NCBI GenBank assembly: GCA_009809945.1
Contig: WTPW01000930.1
Span: forward strand, 161,676 to 225,675
Direction: 5' to 3'
Source: Gigaspora margarita
Lineage: Eukaryota; Glomeromycota; Glomeromycetes; Diversisporales; Gigasporaceae
Length of the DNA: 64,000 nucleotides
Shown here: piece by piece, positions 11,345 through 22,753 of the stretch
How positions within the stretch are numbered: position 1 is the stretch's first letter
Layout: the number at the start of each line of letters is the position of its first letter
Made by a program: the position numbers and the translations under genes
Notes under the pieces: generated by a model
What the model was told of the DNA's origin: nothing
Database searches by the model: none
What the model saw: only the letters and a program-made list of their open reading frames with translations

Positions 11345-11605
11345 TTGTTGTCATGTGGAACGAATTGAATTCGCCGCACCATAGCGTGGGCTCGCTATTT
11401 TTGTTGACGTTGTCGTGTGTACCGAGTTGAATGCGCCGCACCATAGCGTGGGCTCGATCTCACTGTTATAAAAATTGATGTTGTATGTACGAGTTGAATG
11501 TGCCGCACCATAAGGGTGGGCTTGAACTCGCTATTAAAAAAAAAAAAAAAAAAAAGAAAAAAAAAGAAAAAAAAGAAAGAATGTGCCGCACCTTAGCGTT
11601 GGCGA
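11345..11605. repeat. GC-richer minisatellite, about 65-bp unit, four copies
   Basis: The core GCCGCACCATAGCGTGGGCT appears at about 11373, 11435 and 11502 and, degenerate, at 11585. It is preceded each time by a GAGTTGAATG-type lead. The last spacing is stretched by a 50-bp A-rich run (11527-11580). The tract is much richer in GC than the rest of the region. Open frames across it follow from repeat composition rather than from a gene. Confidence 0.7.
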
Positions 11606-11784
11606 TCCTCAATTATGTTTCGTCACGTGATATATTCACGTGTACATAGAGCTGTTATGAACACAATATGCAATAGCAGGAGAGAAAGTGATGAAGTGGA
11701 GCACTACATCCATCATGTATCTTCAATAATTTCAAATAAAGAAAGTGTTTATTATGAAATCCGAGCGAGAATAATTGAAATCAT

Positions 11785-12178
11785 CAATTGATTAATCAAT
11801 TAATCGATTGGTTAACTAATCTATAAATCGATAAATAAAAATGAATATTCAAGTCATTTTTTAAAAATTCACATTAATGTAATTGATTTAATAATGCTTT
11901 AATTCCACTTATTAAGTGGATTTTGGCTTTTCTACCCAACTGTGTCAGTTTGGAATCCACAAAAAGTCAATTTGATAAAATACCTTTGATATGTATATTT
12001 TAATTTTCAAAGTTGAAAAATCAATTAGCTTATTAGTTGACTAATCGATTAGTTTGCTAATCGAATAATCAACTAATTTATTAATCACTAATTGATTAAG
12101 TTGGTTTTATAAAATGGAATCGATTAGTTGCCAACTTGATCAACTAATCGATTTTTCAACTTTCGATTTGTATCACTA
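11785..12178. mobile_element. Word-repeat element, AATCGATTAG word, right hAT-like end
   Basis: AATCGATTAG and relatives recur about fifteen times in both orientations in two clusters (11785-11835, 12020-12160). The right end reads TATCACTA, the complement of the TAGTGATR start seen at 10741 and 28921. The left end was not located, and no target duplication was found. Confidence 0.45.
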
Positions 12179-12183
12179 CATGT

Positions 12184-12297
12184 AGGCAGTTTTCAATGTT
12201 TTGTACCGGCAAAAAATTATATTATCGAAAATTACCGAAAAACTATTTGCCGATGTTACCATCGGTTTTGGGAGAGCGTCTGATAGTGTAACTGCCA
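12184..12297. repeat. Short TIR element with TACCGGCAAA/TTGCCGATG words
   Basis: AGGCAGTT at the left and AACTGCC at the right enclose repeated CCGRNAA-type words. The size and layout fit the word-repeat class, but the inverted ends are only about 7 bp. Confidence 0.35.
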
Positions 12298-13096
12298 GGA
12301 TAGATCAGGATGGCAAACGAATATAAGATACGGATAATAAATATGCGTATGTGAATAGATGAAATCGTGAATACAAGCACTCAGCAATTATAGATGTGAA
12401 ATAATAAAATGTCAAGAAAGAAATAAATATGCGTGCAGTAAATAATCAATTAATCAGATAATATAATTCAAGAGATACGATATAACAAAAAATGCAGAGG
12501 TATGATATAACAGGAATTCAACTCAGAAGACTTTATTATAAAGGAGGAATCACTCAAATAGAACCTGAAGAAAATACAAGTAAGGCAAATACATCGGGCA
12601 TTTATACATGGCTAATTAGAATTCACCCCGATACATTCATCGGGTCTATTTCCTTCCGTTATTACAAATCTTTATTTTAATCAACGCCACTTAAACTTTC
12701 ATATCGCGTCAATGTCTGGATTAAGACTTTCCATTCGAAATATAAATCTTCAATCTCCTTTACTAACTCTTCATCAGGTTAGCAAATTTTCGATAATATG
12801 TGAAGGCCTAATTGTTGATGCTTATTATGATTCATGGATCAAACCAATGGAGTTCGGGTATACTGTAGTAATAAAAATGGATGTATAGAAGGATAAATAA
12901 GGAAAAAGGGATAACTATAGATAGTAACGAGAATTAACTATATATGGTAATAACGTAGGGTGTATAGGGAAACAAAATAGGAAAGGGACAAATGATAAAA
13001 TAGAGATAAGGTGGGACAATGAAAGGACGATCGGAAGTCTGATCAAATAATAATTGCGTAATGGATAATTATAAGGCAGGGGTAAAAATATAGTAG

Positions 13097-13315
13097 GTTA
13101 GTGATGTTCAAAAAATTTTGCCTTTTCGTGTAACCCGAGCTTCCGGAATTAACTTAATTTGCCCAAAATCACAAAATTTTTACTAATAAACCAGCTAAAA
13201 TACTTTGTAAAATTGCACCGATTGGAATTTTTCTATCATATAGGTGGCCAGCATTATTGTCTAGCCCAAAAGCTTGGGTTACACGGAAAGGCAAAATTTT
13301 TTGGGCATCACTAAC
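13097..13315. mobile_element. MITE of 219 bp with about 50-bp TIRs
   Basis: GTTAGTGATGTTCAAAAAAT at the left is mirrored for about 50 bp, with four or five mismatches, by sequence ending TTTTGGGCATCACTAAC. The arms include GCCTTTTCGTGTAACCC. The interior is AT-rich and non-coding. No clear target duplication was found. Confidence 0.75.
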
Positions 13316-13319
13316 TTAT

Positions 13320-14650
13320 TAAAACAAAAGGAATGATGTAATGTTGGGGCCATCGTAAAATTCATCACGTGCCCGCTATTTTTCAAAACAACTGTTAATA
13401 AGTCATAATTAAATTTAATTAGATAAGTAAGTCGGGTATATATGCTACTTATCTGATGTTCAGATTAAATCCGATAAGTTAGAAACAAGAAGTCTGAATT
13501 TCCTTAGTGGTATTTATAAATCGTAATCAATTTTAGTCAAATGTCAGCAAGCCTTAAAAAAACTTATAATTTGTAAATACTATTTCATTAGGCCTGCCTA
13601 ACGTTTATTACAAATTATTATAGGTGACACTACTGAAACTATTATAGGAGTTCGCTAAAGCTACAAATAGAGTTTGGAACCGGTTTTATTTTTTCATAAG
13701 TTTAACCCGATTTGACTTATTTTAACATATGAAAAATTAACCGGTTACAACCTCTAGCTACAAATTCATATGCTAATTGATTAAAAAATAGGAAAACACA
13801 AAAAATTAATTTTCGATCCTATTTACTAGAGACTATTCAGATTAAATTAGCAAATTCGTTTTAGCAAGACATAACTACTCCAATCACTTGGTAAGCATAT
13901 GACTAGTCTATTTATATTTAATAATATTAGCTTTTAAACTTAATATCCATGAATGTGTTTAGTTTTGCTTTATAGGCAGCTCTTAAGCGCTCACTTTATA
14001 TGATGCATTAATTGGCTAAAAATTTATTCAAATTAAAATTCAGTCCTGAATTTTTGTTTTTATAGAGTTATTCTGATTTACTGAAATTTAAATTCGCAAT
14101 TCACACAAAAAATTTTTGGTTTGAGAGCAACCTTAGAATCTTCATGAATTTGATAGAGAATCCGAATTTGCCAATTTGATCAGACAGAAAATCAGATTTT
14201 TGTTGAGTTCATTAAGGAAGGTGCCCTAAATCTATTAGCATGCTGGCATAACGATAAATACTCATGAATTGAGTAGCTTATACAGTTTTTGTCGTATTAA
14301 ATATGTCAATTTATTACTAACTAGACGTGAGCATAAATAACATAAATGAGAGATAGTAATTAACTGTTAATATCAATGAATAGTTTATAATAGGTATACC
14401 GATTGAACAATACTCTTTCTGAAACAAAATTAACTGAAAAGTATTGACCTGAGTGGCTTATGCTAACAATGTGAGGGACGGCATAATCTTGCTGGTAACA
14501 TAGGCGCTGAAATCATAAGTAAGAAATTATTAATGATATTAGCCAATTTGGATCGAACTAAACTACATATTTTTTAGATCTTGATATAAAAAACCCCCAA
14601 AAAAATCAAGATACTTCAAATCAGCCAACCACACAAAATCCCTCTATGAT
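13320..14650. other. AT-rich spacer without recognised features
   Basis: No ORF above about 60 codons, no clear inverted repeats and no RNA gene were seen in this stretch upstream of the plus-strand Sel1 gene. Confidence 0.5.
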
Positions 14651-14659
14651 ATTTAACGT

Positions 14660-14798
14660 TAGGATTATGATTCGGATAATCCCTATTCTTCATCTGATAT
14701 TAATTCTGTCCAAAATTAACAGATATGGATATCCGCATTTATTAAAATATCTAGATGCAATTCCTTTGTATTATTAATCAAAACTGAATCTAACCCTA
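14660..14798. mobile_element. Candidate hAT-like word-repeat element, GGATATCC word
   Basis: It starts TAGGATTATGATTCGGAT and ends ATCTAACCCTA, an imperfect inverted pair. GGATAATCC, GGATATCC and ATCTAGAT words fill the interior. The flanking octamers do not match, so its mobility is inferred only from resemblance. It lies about 200 bp upstream of the Sel1 gene start. Confidence 0.35.
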
Positions 14799-14999
14799 AT
14801 AGTAACTAAATAATTAAATCCGCATTGCGCTAGTAATTATAAAGTTCATTCATGCGATTTAGCATCACTGTACACAACATACGTCGTACATACGTATTTA
14901 CGCATGTATTAATATTTCGTGCTACTATTAATGTATTTTTATGTACAAGATTTTTTTTTTTTTAGCATTTATTTTTTTTATTTGTTTCTTATTATTCAA

Positions 15000-16649
15000 A
15001 TGTCTGACAAAGAAAATTTGCCAAACATTAACACTGATTTATCTGAAAAATATTCGAAAAAAATAGACACTTCATTAAATGAAGATATTGTTCAAGATTT
15101 AAAAAATCAAGATGTTAATATCTTACATTCACCAAAATCACTTTCGAATAAAGAAAATAGTACATCACAAGATTTTATAAATGAAACCATTAATCAATTA
15201 TGTAATATATATCTAGAAGAAGAAAAAAAAGGAAATTATGATACATCAATTCTTAGTTCAATAGAACAATATTTACTAAGTAAACAGCAAAATCCTGAAG
15301 AAGTAATTAAATGGTGTTTAAATAAACGAAATAATTCTATTATATTAAATATTCTTGGTTATTGTTATTTACTTGGAAGATGGGTTGAAGCTGACAAACG
15401 TAAAGCATTCACTTATTATCAAAAATCTGCTGACCTGGGAAGTTCAACTGGAATGCACAATGTTGGATGTTGTTATTTATTTGAAATTGGTGTTGAAACT
15501 GACAAACATAAAGCTTATAATTATTATCGAAAATCTGCTGAAATGGAAAATCCTTACGGAATGAGTAGTCTTGGTAATTGTTATCAATGTGGTGTAGGTA
15601 TTGAAAAAGATGAACATAAAGCTTTCTTTTATTATAAAAAATCTGCAGAAATGGGTCATGCTCTTGGAATATATAACTTAGGTTATTGTTATCGAAATGG
15701 AATTGGTGTTGAAAGGGACGAGAACAATGCATTCATTTATTATCAAAAAGCTGCCATTATGGGGAATTCTAATGGAATGAATTCTCTTGCATATTGTTAT
15801 GAAAAAGGAATTGGTGTTAAAAAGGATAAAACTAATGCATTTATTCATTATAAAAAATCCGCTGATATTGGTCATACTGATGGAATAAATAATCTTGGAT
15901 ATTGTTATCAAAATGGAATTGGTATCGAAAAAAATGAACATATAGCTTTTAATTATTATAAAAAATCTGCTAGTATGGGAAATTCTAGTGGAATGAATTC
16001 ACTTGCTTATTGTTATGAAAAAGGAATTGGTGTTAAAAAAAACGAACTAATGGCATTCTATTATTATAAAAAATCTGCAAATATTGGTTACGCTGATGGA
16101 TTAAATAATCTTGGTTATTGTTATCAAAATGGAATTGGCGTTAAAATAGATCAACAAAAGGCGTTTATTTATTATGAAAAATCTGCTGAGATGGGTGATG
16201 CTAGTGGAATGTATAATGCCGGCCATTGTTGCCACGATGGAATTGGTATAGACAAAGATGAACATAAAGCATTCAATTATTATCAAAAATCTGCAAACCT
16301 GGGAAATTCTAGTGGAATGAATGAAGTGGGTTATTGTTATCGAAATGGAATTGGTGTTGAAAGAGATGAAACTAAAGCGTTTATTTATTATCAAAAATCC
16401 GCTGATTTAGGAAATATTAGTGGAACATATAATCTTGGTTATTGTTATAAATATGGAATTGGTGTTGATATAGATAAACATAAGGCGTTTATTTATTATA
16501 AAAAATCTGCAGAAATGGGAAATGCTAGTGGAATAAAAGAACTTGCTTATTGTTATCTTAATGGAATTGGGGTTGAAATGGACGAATATGAAGCATTTAT
16601 CTGCTTTAAAAAATCTTCAGAGATAGAGATAACAAAAAAAACATCTTAG
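15000..16649 (+). CDS. Sel1-like repeat protein, 549 aa, 12 repeats
   Basis: This is the shorter paralogue of the 3401-6058 gene. The start is placed at MSDKEN, 27 codons inside the longest frame, because the upstream codons read from a T-rich leader and both paralogues share this start. The head is 117 residues in both proteins (YLEEEKKGNY, PEEVIKWCLNKRNN). Residues 118-513 form 11 full 36-residue units with consensus LGYCYQNGIGVEKDE-KAF-YYKKSA-MGNSSGMN, then a shortened last unit. Repeats 1-5 and the final repeat match those of the longer paralogue one for one. Repeats 6-7 look like a copy of 4-5. The frame is intact and without introns; no kinase, signal or membrane segment is seen. The expected role is a scaffold for protein binding; partner and pathway are unknown. 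AT-rich codon use is like that of its sister. Confidence 0.93.
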   Translation: MSDKENLPNINTDLSEKYSKKIDTSLNEDIVQDLKNQDVNILHSPKSLSNKENSTSQDFINETINQLCNIYLEEEKKGNYDTSILSSIEQYLLSKQQNPEEVIKWCLNKRNNSIILNILGYCYLLGRWVEADKRKAFTYYQKSADLGSSTGMHNVGCCYLFEIGVETDKHKAYNYYRKSAEMENPYGMSSLGNCYQCGVGIEKDEHKAFFYYKKSAEMGHALGIYNLGYCYRNGIGVERDENNAFIYYQKAAIMGNSNGMNSLAYCYEKGIGVKKDKTNAFIHYKKSADIGHTDGINNLGYCYQNGIGIEKNEHIAFNYYKKSASMGNSSGMNSLAYCYEKGIGVKKNELMAFYYYKKSANIGYADGLNNLGYCYQNGIGVKIDQQKAFIYYEKSAEMGDASGMYNAGHCCHDGIGIDKDEHKAFNYYQKSANLGNSSGMNEVGYCYRNGIGVERDETKAFIYYQKSADLGNISGTYNLGYCYKYGIGVDIDKHKAFIYYKKSAEMGNASGIKELAYCYLNGIGVEMDEYEAFICFKKSSEIEITKKTS

Positions 16650-17194
16650 GCTAGCTACTTCATTAAACAAATTTATAATATTAATAATTGAAAAAGAAAC
16701 AATTTAAATATTATAAGGTTTTTTTTTGGGATGGACTTGGCATAAATTTCACATAATATAATGCGAAATATGATCTTGCGCAAGTAAAATTGAATTTTAT
16801 AATGTTAGATATTATAGTTAGCAAATCTATTTTATAAATAAAAGATTAATGTTTTGTTTCTAAATTTAAATATGTAATCGATGTTGAATTTGGTTCTCGA
16901 TTTTAAAATTCAAACTATAATCACATGTACTCTAATTTTAAACACTAACCCCTCTACTCCAAAAACTAAATACAACAAAAATATATATATTATTAAAATA
17001 GTATCAAAATTTATTGTTAGTTAAGCCACACCAATTTAATTTTCTGTTTAACATAACATTTGTAGCTAGTAGAATAAGGGGGGAGGGCTAAAATAAAACA
17101 CTAATATATAGCAATTTTATTGGCTACTAATCTTGTATAAAGTTTGGTCTACACATAGACCATATAAAATACCCGGGTTTCTTACAGTTTACCA
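16650..17194. other. 3' flank of the Sel1 gene and AT-rich spacer
   Basis: No gene or element was recognised. The stretch ends where similarity to the 27.8-kb dispersed repeat begins. Confidence 0.5.
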
Positions 17195-18195
17195 ATTAAG
17201 GTAAAAATTTAAAGTTTCTGAAATAGATTCTATTATTTATATTATATTGTTTTCTTGTTAATGATAAATGTAGGTCGTACAAATATTATTTATACCAAAA
17301 TAGACTTGATTAAGCTCAAGTGATTTATTTTATCATAAAAAAAAATCCGTTACTGGATGTTTCGCATCCGATAACAGCGCATCTAGCTTTGAATTAAAAA
17401 CGCTTGCAGCCTGGGCCCCTTCGTGTTCCAGATTAGCACATTAAATTCAAAGCAGATGCCTTTTTATTTATACGATCACCCTGTGATCCTTCGGATATTT
17501 CGCCGGTTGCTACGCATCCATTACTATTATTACAATCATATTGCTGATTCTTTTGAAATTAAAGTAAAGTAATCGACACATAATAAATATGTGAATCTAC
17601 ATCCGTATTATTTCACCACCAAACGCTTGTAGAAAACTTAGTTTATAGATAATTATTTTACAGACAAGGTTATTTTACAAACGATTAGTTCAATATATTG
17701 TACTATCTATTTTTTTATAAATTACATATGAACTTAGCTCTAATGACAATGTTTAGAATTAATTTGCCTGCGAAATTAGCTGTTGGTAAAATAGCTTTTA
17801 TGAAACGGACTTGCCCGTGAATTAATCGACTGTAAAATAACCTTGCCTGAAATTAATTCGCTGCGAATTAAGTTTTCCGTGAAGTAATCATTGGTGAGTT
17901 GGTCGAACTGAATGAACATGATCCCATTAAATAATATTAAAATAAAAAACTCAATAAAATTGAATTAATGTCGTCATTTCTGAATTGACATGCGTTATTA
18001 GTGACAAAAAAAGGCAAGTACAAAAAATTTAGAAATAATAATAATAATAATAAGAAAGTAGAAATTAAAAAAAATTAAAAAGCGAATAAAAATGAATTAA
18101 TATATGCTCGCCTAAATATTAAATGCTAACTAAATTTTCATACATTAAAAGAATACATTCGAATATTCATATATATTCAATTAATAATTTTTGCA
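17195..18195. repeat. Dispersed repeat, uninterrupted copy (about 1 kb)
   Basis: Sequence here recurs, diverged but collinear, at 27824-28503, 33753-34148 and 34999-35108. Landmarks shared in order are a GATTCTATTATTTATATTAT block, CCGTTACTGGATGTTT, TTAAATTCAAAGCAGATGCC, TTCAATATATTGTACT, GTGAAGTAATCATTGG, AACTCAATAAAATTGAATTA and TGAATTAATATATGCT. It has no ORF. It serves as an empty-site reference for the elements that split the second copy. Confidence 0.75.
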
Positions 18196-18856
18196 TTCCC
18201 CACATAGAACACATCCGTATTTGCTTTTCGGCAACGGCAGAAATCTGGTCAGGTGTCTTGTTTAACCCAAATCTATTAAGAAGATAATTACTAAAATTTT
18301 TTTTTTTTTTTAAAAAAAAAACATAAATTTACTTTTTCCAGGTTTTTCATGACCGTCACACTCAGCACAGATTATTTCGTAAAATTTTTGACATAACAAA
18401 CTTGCATCCCCAAGTTTTGGGGCACAAAGATCAGAACTTTTTGGTATATTCAGACACATTCATTATAACGAATTTCATGAGTCACGTCACGAAGCCATAT
18501 CCTTACGAATCAATAAAGTGTTGAAGAAGAAAATATGTAATACAAGGCGATAAAGGTCGATTCGAATATAATGAATAGGAAGCATGAAACAATAAAAGAA
18601 TTATCTTTATATAAATATCAATGAAAGAGATCAATGCAAATATCAATGTGATTATTAATAATTTATTATTATCGCATTTGATAAAATGCGCAATTTTTAT
18701 TGTCGTTATTATGTAATACGTAATTATTATCAGTAATTTATTACATCGCTATTGTGGCGAATTATTTATATTTATTTTTATTTGTTGTAAATATTTTTAA
18801 AAACTATGTATACGATAAGGTTATCTAAATGTGGCTTGGTGGCTTAGAACTAGAAA

Positions 18857-18973
18857 TCGTGTAAACGCGCTAATTAACGTGAATACGTGAATACTCAGCC
18901 GCAAATACTTCCGCCACTCGCGTATACGTGGTAAAAATCACGAATACGTTATAAATTCCACGAATACATGGTA
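18857..18973. repeat. Word-repeat tract, CGTGAATACG word
   Basis: ACGTGAATACGTG, CACGAATACG and CGTATACGTGG recur in both orientations. The layout is the same as in the hAT-like word elements, but I could not fix the ends. Confidence 0.4.
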
Positions 18974-19420
18974 ACTCTCAAAATGTATTTAAGACCTTCG
19001 AATTCAATCAAATAAAAATAAGTTTTTTTGACATTCAATTTAAAATGCATAATAATAATAAAAGTAAAACCCTTATCTTTTGAATTCGACTTTAACCTTA
19101 ATAAACCTTGCGCGACTCAATTCGACGGATTGAATCGACTTGTAACTTCGTATTGGCTTATTATAACTCGAATTCTGTGTAATGAGTTTTGTTAATTCTT
19201 TTAAATTGTTCACATGATTCTGACCTTGTTTGAACTTCGTGTCAAAATTACCTTGATCATTAACCCTTTACCATTATATAAACACCCTCTTTTTACTATC
19301 ACCTATTCACTTCTACTCGTAATCGGTTGGAGTGTAAATTGGCACTATTGTCTCTATTGTTTTTTCGCTTTCCCAAATTAACCGTTATACTATATTTAAA
19401 TATACAAGTTGCACGTGAAT

Positions 19421-19515
19421 GCGAGTCGAGTTCCAGGTCTGGCTTGGAACTGAACTTTAATTAAGACTCGACTTTTGGAGTCGAGTCGAACGCAACCGAA
19501 CTTTTTACATCCCTA
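19421..19515. repeat. Word-repeat tract, GAGTCGAG word, with CATCCCTA end
   Basis: GAGTCGAG/CTCGACT words precede a right end that in reverse complement reads TAGGGATGTAAAAAGTTC, close to the CAGGGATGAAA end of the maize Ac element. The left end and target duplication were not found, so it may be a fragment. Confidence 0.45.
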
Positions 19516-20600
19516 CTCCTATTGATCTCAGCTAATAACCTGTGATATGATCAACTATCGTTATAGAACCCTTAGGCGAAACCTAAAGTGGGGGAGCGGG
19601 GGACCGTTAAAGTCAGGTGTTTTATATGTTTTTTATTATTTAATTCAAATTAGAGTAAGGGTTAGTTAGAAGTTAGGGTTAGGGATGTTTTATAGGTAAA
19701 GTTGCCTTCCTGACTTTTTTTTATTAATGCTCCAAGACATGTTTAGACACTCATTTCTTGTATTTTTGGTGTTTCACAATTTTTTTCTTTGTTTTTGTCT
19801 CGTCGTGCTGATCCGTGACAATCAAAATTTACAATTTGATTGGCTATCAGTCACATGATGACACCTGGCTTTAACGAATCCAAATTGATAAATATTTTTA
19901 CACTTTATTTTATTGTTACTAATAACTCTTCTCGCTGTTACAAATATTCCACAACCATAATACTATGAATGGCACATCTTGGACACTAAATTTCATTGTA
20001 TAACTAATTTCAACCATGATATTAATGATTCAATTAAACTAAGATTTAGCACTATTGAATGCTTTTCTTCTAATCATAATGCCAAATATTCTTTATAATA
20101 TTTTTCAGTACTTTAGCATCTCCAGGCAAAAAAACAGACATGTGATTAAAATGTAATAGTTGATGTGTCATAATATATGCAGATTAGCAGGTTTATTCAA
20201 AATTAGTGCTGCTAATACTTTGCTCAAATTCTAATGTAATCAGGTTGAATCGATTAGGATTAACATTTCTTTTAACAATCATTCTTGTATTTGACTGCAA
20301 TGAATTATCTTTATATTTTTTATCACTCTAACTATAAAGCCTCAAAGTCTCAAAATAAATTCGTATTATTTTAATACTGTTAAAATTTAAAGAATTCACT
20401 ATGTTGAATGGCATGATTCGAATGCCATTCAAACCATCATTCGAACTGCTATTCCGCACTATTACATGATTTTGTGAACATGCATGTCCATGAAATATTA
20501 TCATAGTGTTTAATAATATGCATTGTATGTAGTTCGAATAGTAGTTAAGGTATGTTTAAAAAGATTTTAGGAAAATGAAGAAAAAGTATTGGGCGAAAAA
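19516..20600. other. Spacer with a TTAGGG-like patch
   Basis: No gene was recognised. AAGTTAGGGTTAGGGATG lies near 19660-19685, one of several short telomere-like patches in the window. Confidence 0.45.
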
Positions 20601-20604
20601 ATAG

Positions 20605-20965
20605 TTAAGGGGTAGTCCGCCTCTAAAGGGGTAAAAAAATTGCAGATCTTATAATAAACAAAAACGGAAATTCATATGTTTTTTTATCTAGCTTGCTTGC
20701 ATATAAAAGTATTTTTTTATTATATAAAACTTCTTTTAGCTTCTAATAAAAGTTGTAGGACTAATTTTTCTGATTCTAATAAAAGTAAAATCATTAAAAT
20801 TGGTTGGATAGATCACGAGATATGAGTATGTTTTGATTTTTTACTATAGGGTTTTTTCTTAAGAACAAAATCACATGAGATTCCATTTCTATATAAGGCA
20901 ATTAGTAAATCTCTGCCAATTTTTACTATGAAATTTATACCCTTCAACTGCGAACTACCCCTTAA
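20605..20965. mobile_element. TTAA-flanked MITE, piggyBac-like possible
   Basis: The left edge TTAAGGGGTAGTCCGC and right edge GCGAACTACCCCTTAA are inverted over about 30 bp with mismatches. If TTAA is the target duplication, the ends are GGGGTAGTYCGC, as expected for piggyBac-type insertion. TTAA is common in this AT-rich DNA, so superfamily assignment is tentative. Confidence 0.55.
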
Positions 20966-21155
20966 GTTTGTTTGCTATTTGATTTTGAGTGGCATTCAAA
21001 TTATGCTATTCAATATGATGTAATAAAAGGTTATATTATTGTATATATATGCATGACAATATCATGAAAGATATGCTGAACAAAAGAAAGTGCGATGCAG
21101 TGAAAAATTAAAAATAAGTTTTAAAATAGAAAACTTATTATATTGTTGCTTAAAG

Positions 21156-21265
21156 TTCTTAATTATGTTTTGTAAAACTAGTTTTAAAAATAGTTCTTAA
21201 TTATGTTTTGTAAAACTAGTTATAAATAGTTCTTAATTAAGTTTTGTAAAACTAGTTTTAAATAA
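21156..21265. repeat. Tandem repeat, three copies of a 36-40 bp unit
   Basis: The unit is AGTTCTTAATTATGTTTTGT followed by AAAACTAGTTTTAAAA, present three times in a row with few changes. Non-coding. Confidence 0.8.
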
Positions 21266-22064
21266 AGTTTAACTGTGCTATTTTATTTATATTATTTTTT
21301 CTTATATTTATTTATAAATATCACATGATTAACATACTAGATTTTTGAAAAATTACCAACAACTCTTCCCAATGATCCCTCAAACCAACAATCACTAAAC
21401 GGACCTGCAACAACACTTATAGTTAGTAATGTTTACTTTACACAAGACTTCACTAATAGCAACTGGAATAAGGAGTTTAGAGCTTGGAGAGTCCCTTGGA
21501 CTATATGGAATATTTGAAATAGAGTTGAAATAGAGCTTCCCTTTGGGTTTGAGACTTCCCGGTAGAAGACTACGGAACTATAGAACAAGTAGTTGGTGAA
21601 AACCAGAAGTTTTTGTCAAGTATCTGTGGAGCTGTAGCAGAGTAAAAGCAGAAACCTGGTTGACTTTACTATTCTATATAATGCAAACTACTAGACTCTC
21701 TTTATGTTGGTTTATTTTTGCCTTCCACTCAGTTTTTTCTCTAATTTTTCCAAAAATGTAGTGATTTCGGCATACCCCCTTCAGAAGATCAACATTGTTT
21801 ACATCTAAAAATAGAAACTCTAGTGCAAAAGTCACAAGAAGTCAGGTACTCACAATACTGCCAAGTGCCCATGTGAAGTCAGTGAATGACGAAGGTCTAA
21901 CAGATGGATTTGTAATAAAATTTTTGATTGGTGCTCTTAGAAGATATAGGGTTACGTAGTTACAGTCTTTACTGTACATACAGTATTGAGATCATTTAGA
22001 ACTATACTGTATAATTTTTATGAGTGTAGTATAGACTTTGACTATACCTATCTAGATTTACTTT

Positions 22065-22210
22065 GTTTTCTGTTTCTTTTTTCTTTTTCTATCTGTTTTT
22101 TTCTTTTCTTTCATTTTTCCTTTTTCTCTCTTTTATTTTTTTCCTTTTTTTCTTTGTCATTTTCTAGTTGTTTGTGTTTTTTTTATATATTTCCCCACTT
22201 TTTTCTTTAT
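22065..22210. repeat. Pyrimidine-rich tract (TTTC/TTTTTC)
   Basis: About 140 bases of almost only T and C. It yields a spurious frame of Phe, Leu and Ser. It is low-complexity DNA, not a membrane protein gene. Confidence 0.7.
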
Positions 22211-22566
22211 GTGCTCGTTGTGAAGAAGTTAAAATTTTAAGAAAAAAAGGCAGTTTTGATATGGCATCCAACACTTGTCAGTGATTGATGGAATATAACT
22301 CGGAGAGTATACTCTGAGACCGGATCAAGACAAATGTTTGGTATGGTGGATCACTTTGGGTAATTGATTTTGTCAATGCTTGGAGAGTTTCTTTTATGTA
22401 GAATGTTAGTAGTCATTTTTATTCATACAAAAGGCAGTTAGACTGCATTGTTCATTAATAAAAAGAGGCAAGATCGCCAAATGCAAAAATATACTAGATT
22501 TTTATTGTTATTATAATTATATAATGTGTATTATTCATGCTATACTAGGAAAACGTAAAATGTTAA

Positions 22567-22753
22567 AGTCCGGAGCATAAATCAGAACTATATAATTTTT
22601 TTACACGATCATCCGCATTATCAGGCTGATCCGTGTTGATCTGTTTATATGTTTTGAAATGCTAATTGGCTCAATATCACGTGAGCAGAACCCAACACAC
22701 ACAAATTTTGGTCTATTGCTCCCCTAGTAAGTTCTCCACTACGCTCCGGACAA
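22567..22753. mobile_element. Small TIR element, GTCCGGAGC ends
   Basis: AGTCCGGAGCATA at the left and TACGCTCCGGACA at the right form short inverted ends around a 185-bp non-coding core, which has GC-richer patches (CATCCGCATTATCAGGCTGA). Confidence 0.5.

Noticed and set aside
13097-13315. Assignment of this MITE to hAT by its TAGTGATG end
   Set aside because: The flanking octamers TAGTAGGT and ACTTATTA do not match, so only the TIRs are reported.
22065-22240. Hydrophobic 84-codon frame, possible membrane protein
   Set aside because: It is a pyrimidine-only tract giving Phe, Leu and Ser; low complexity.
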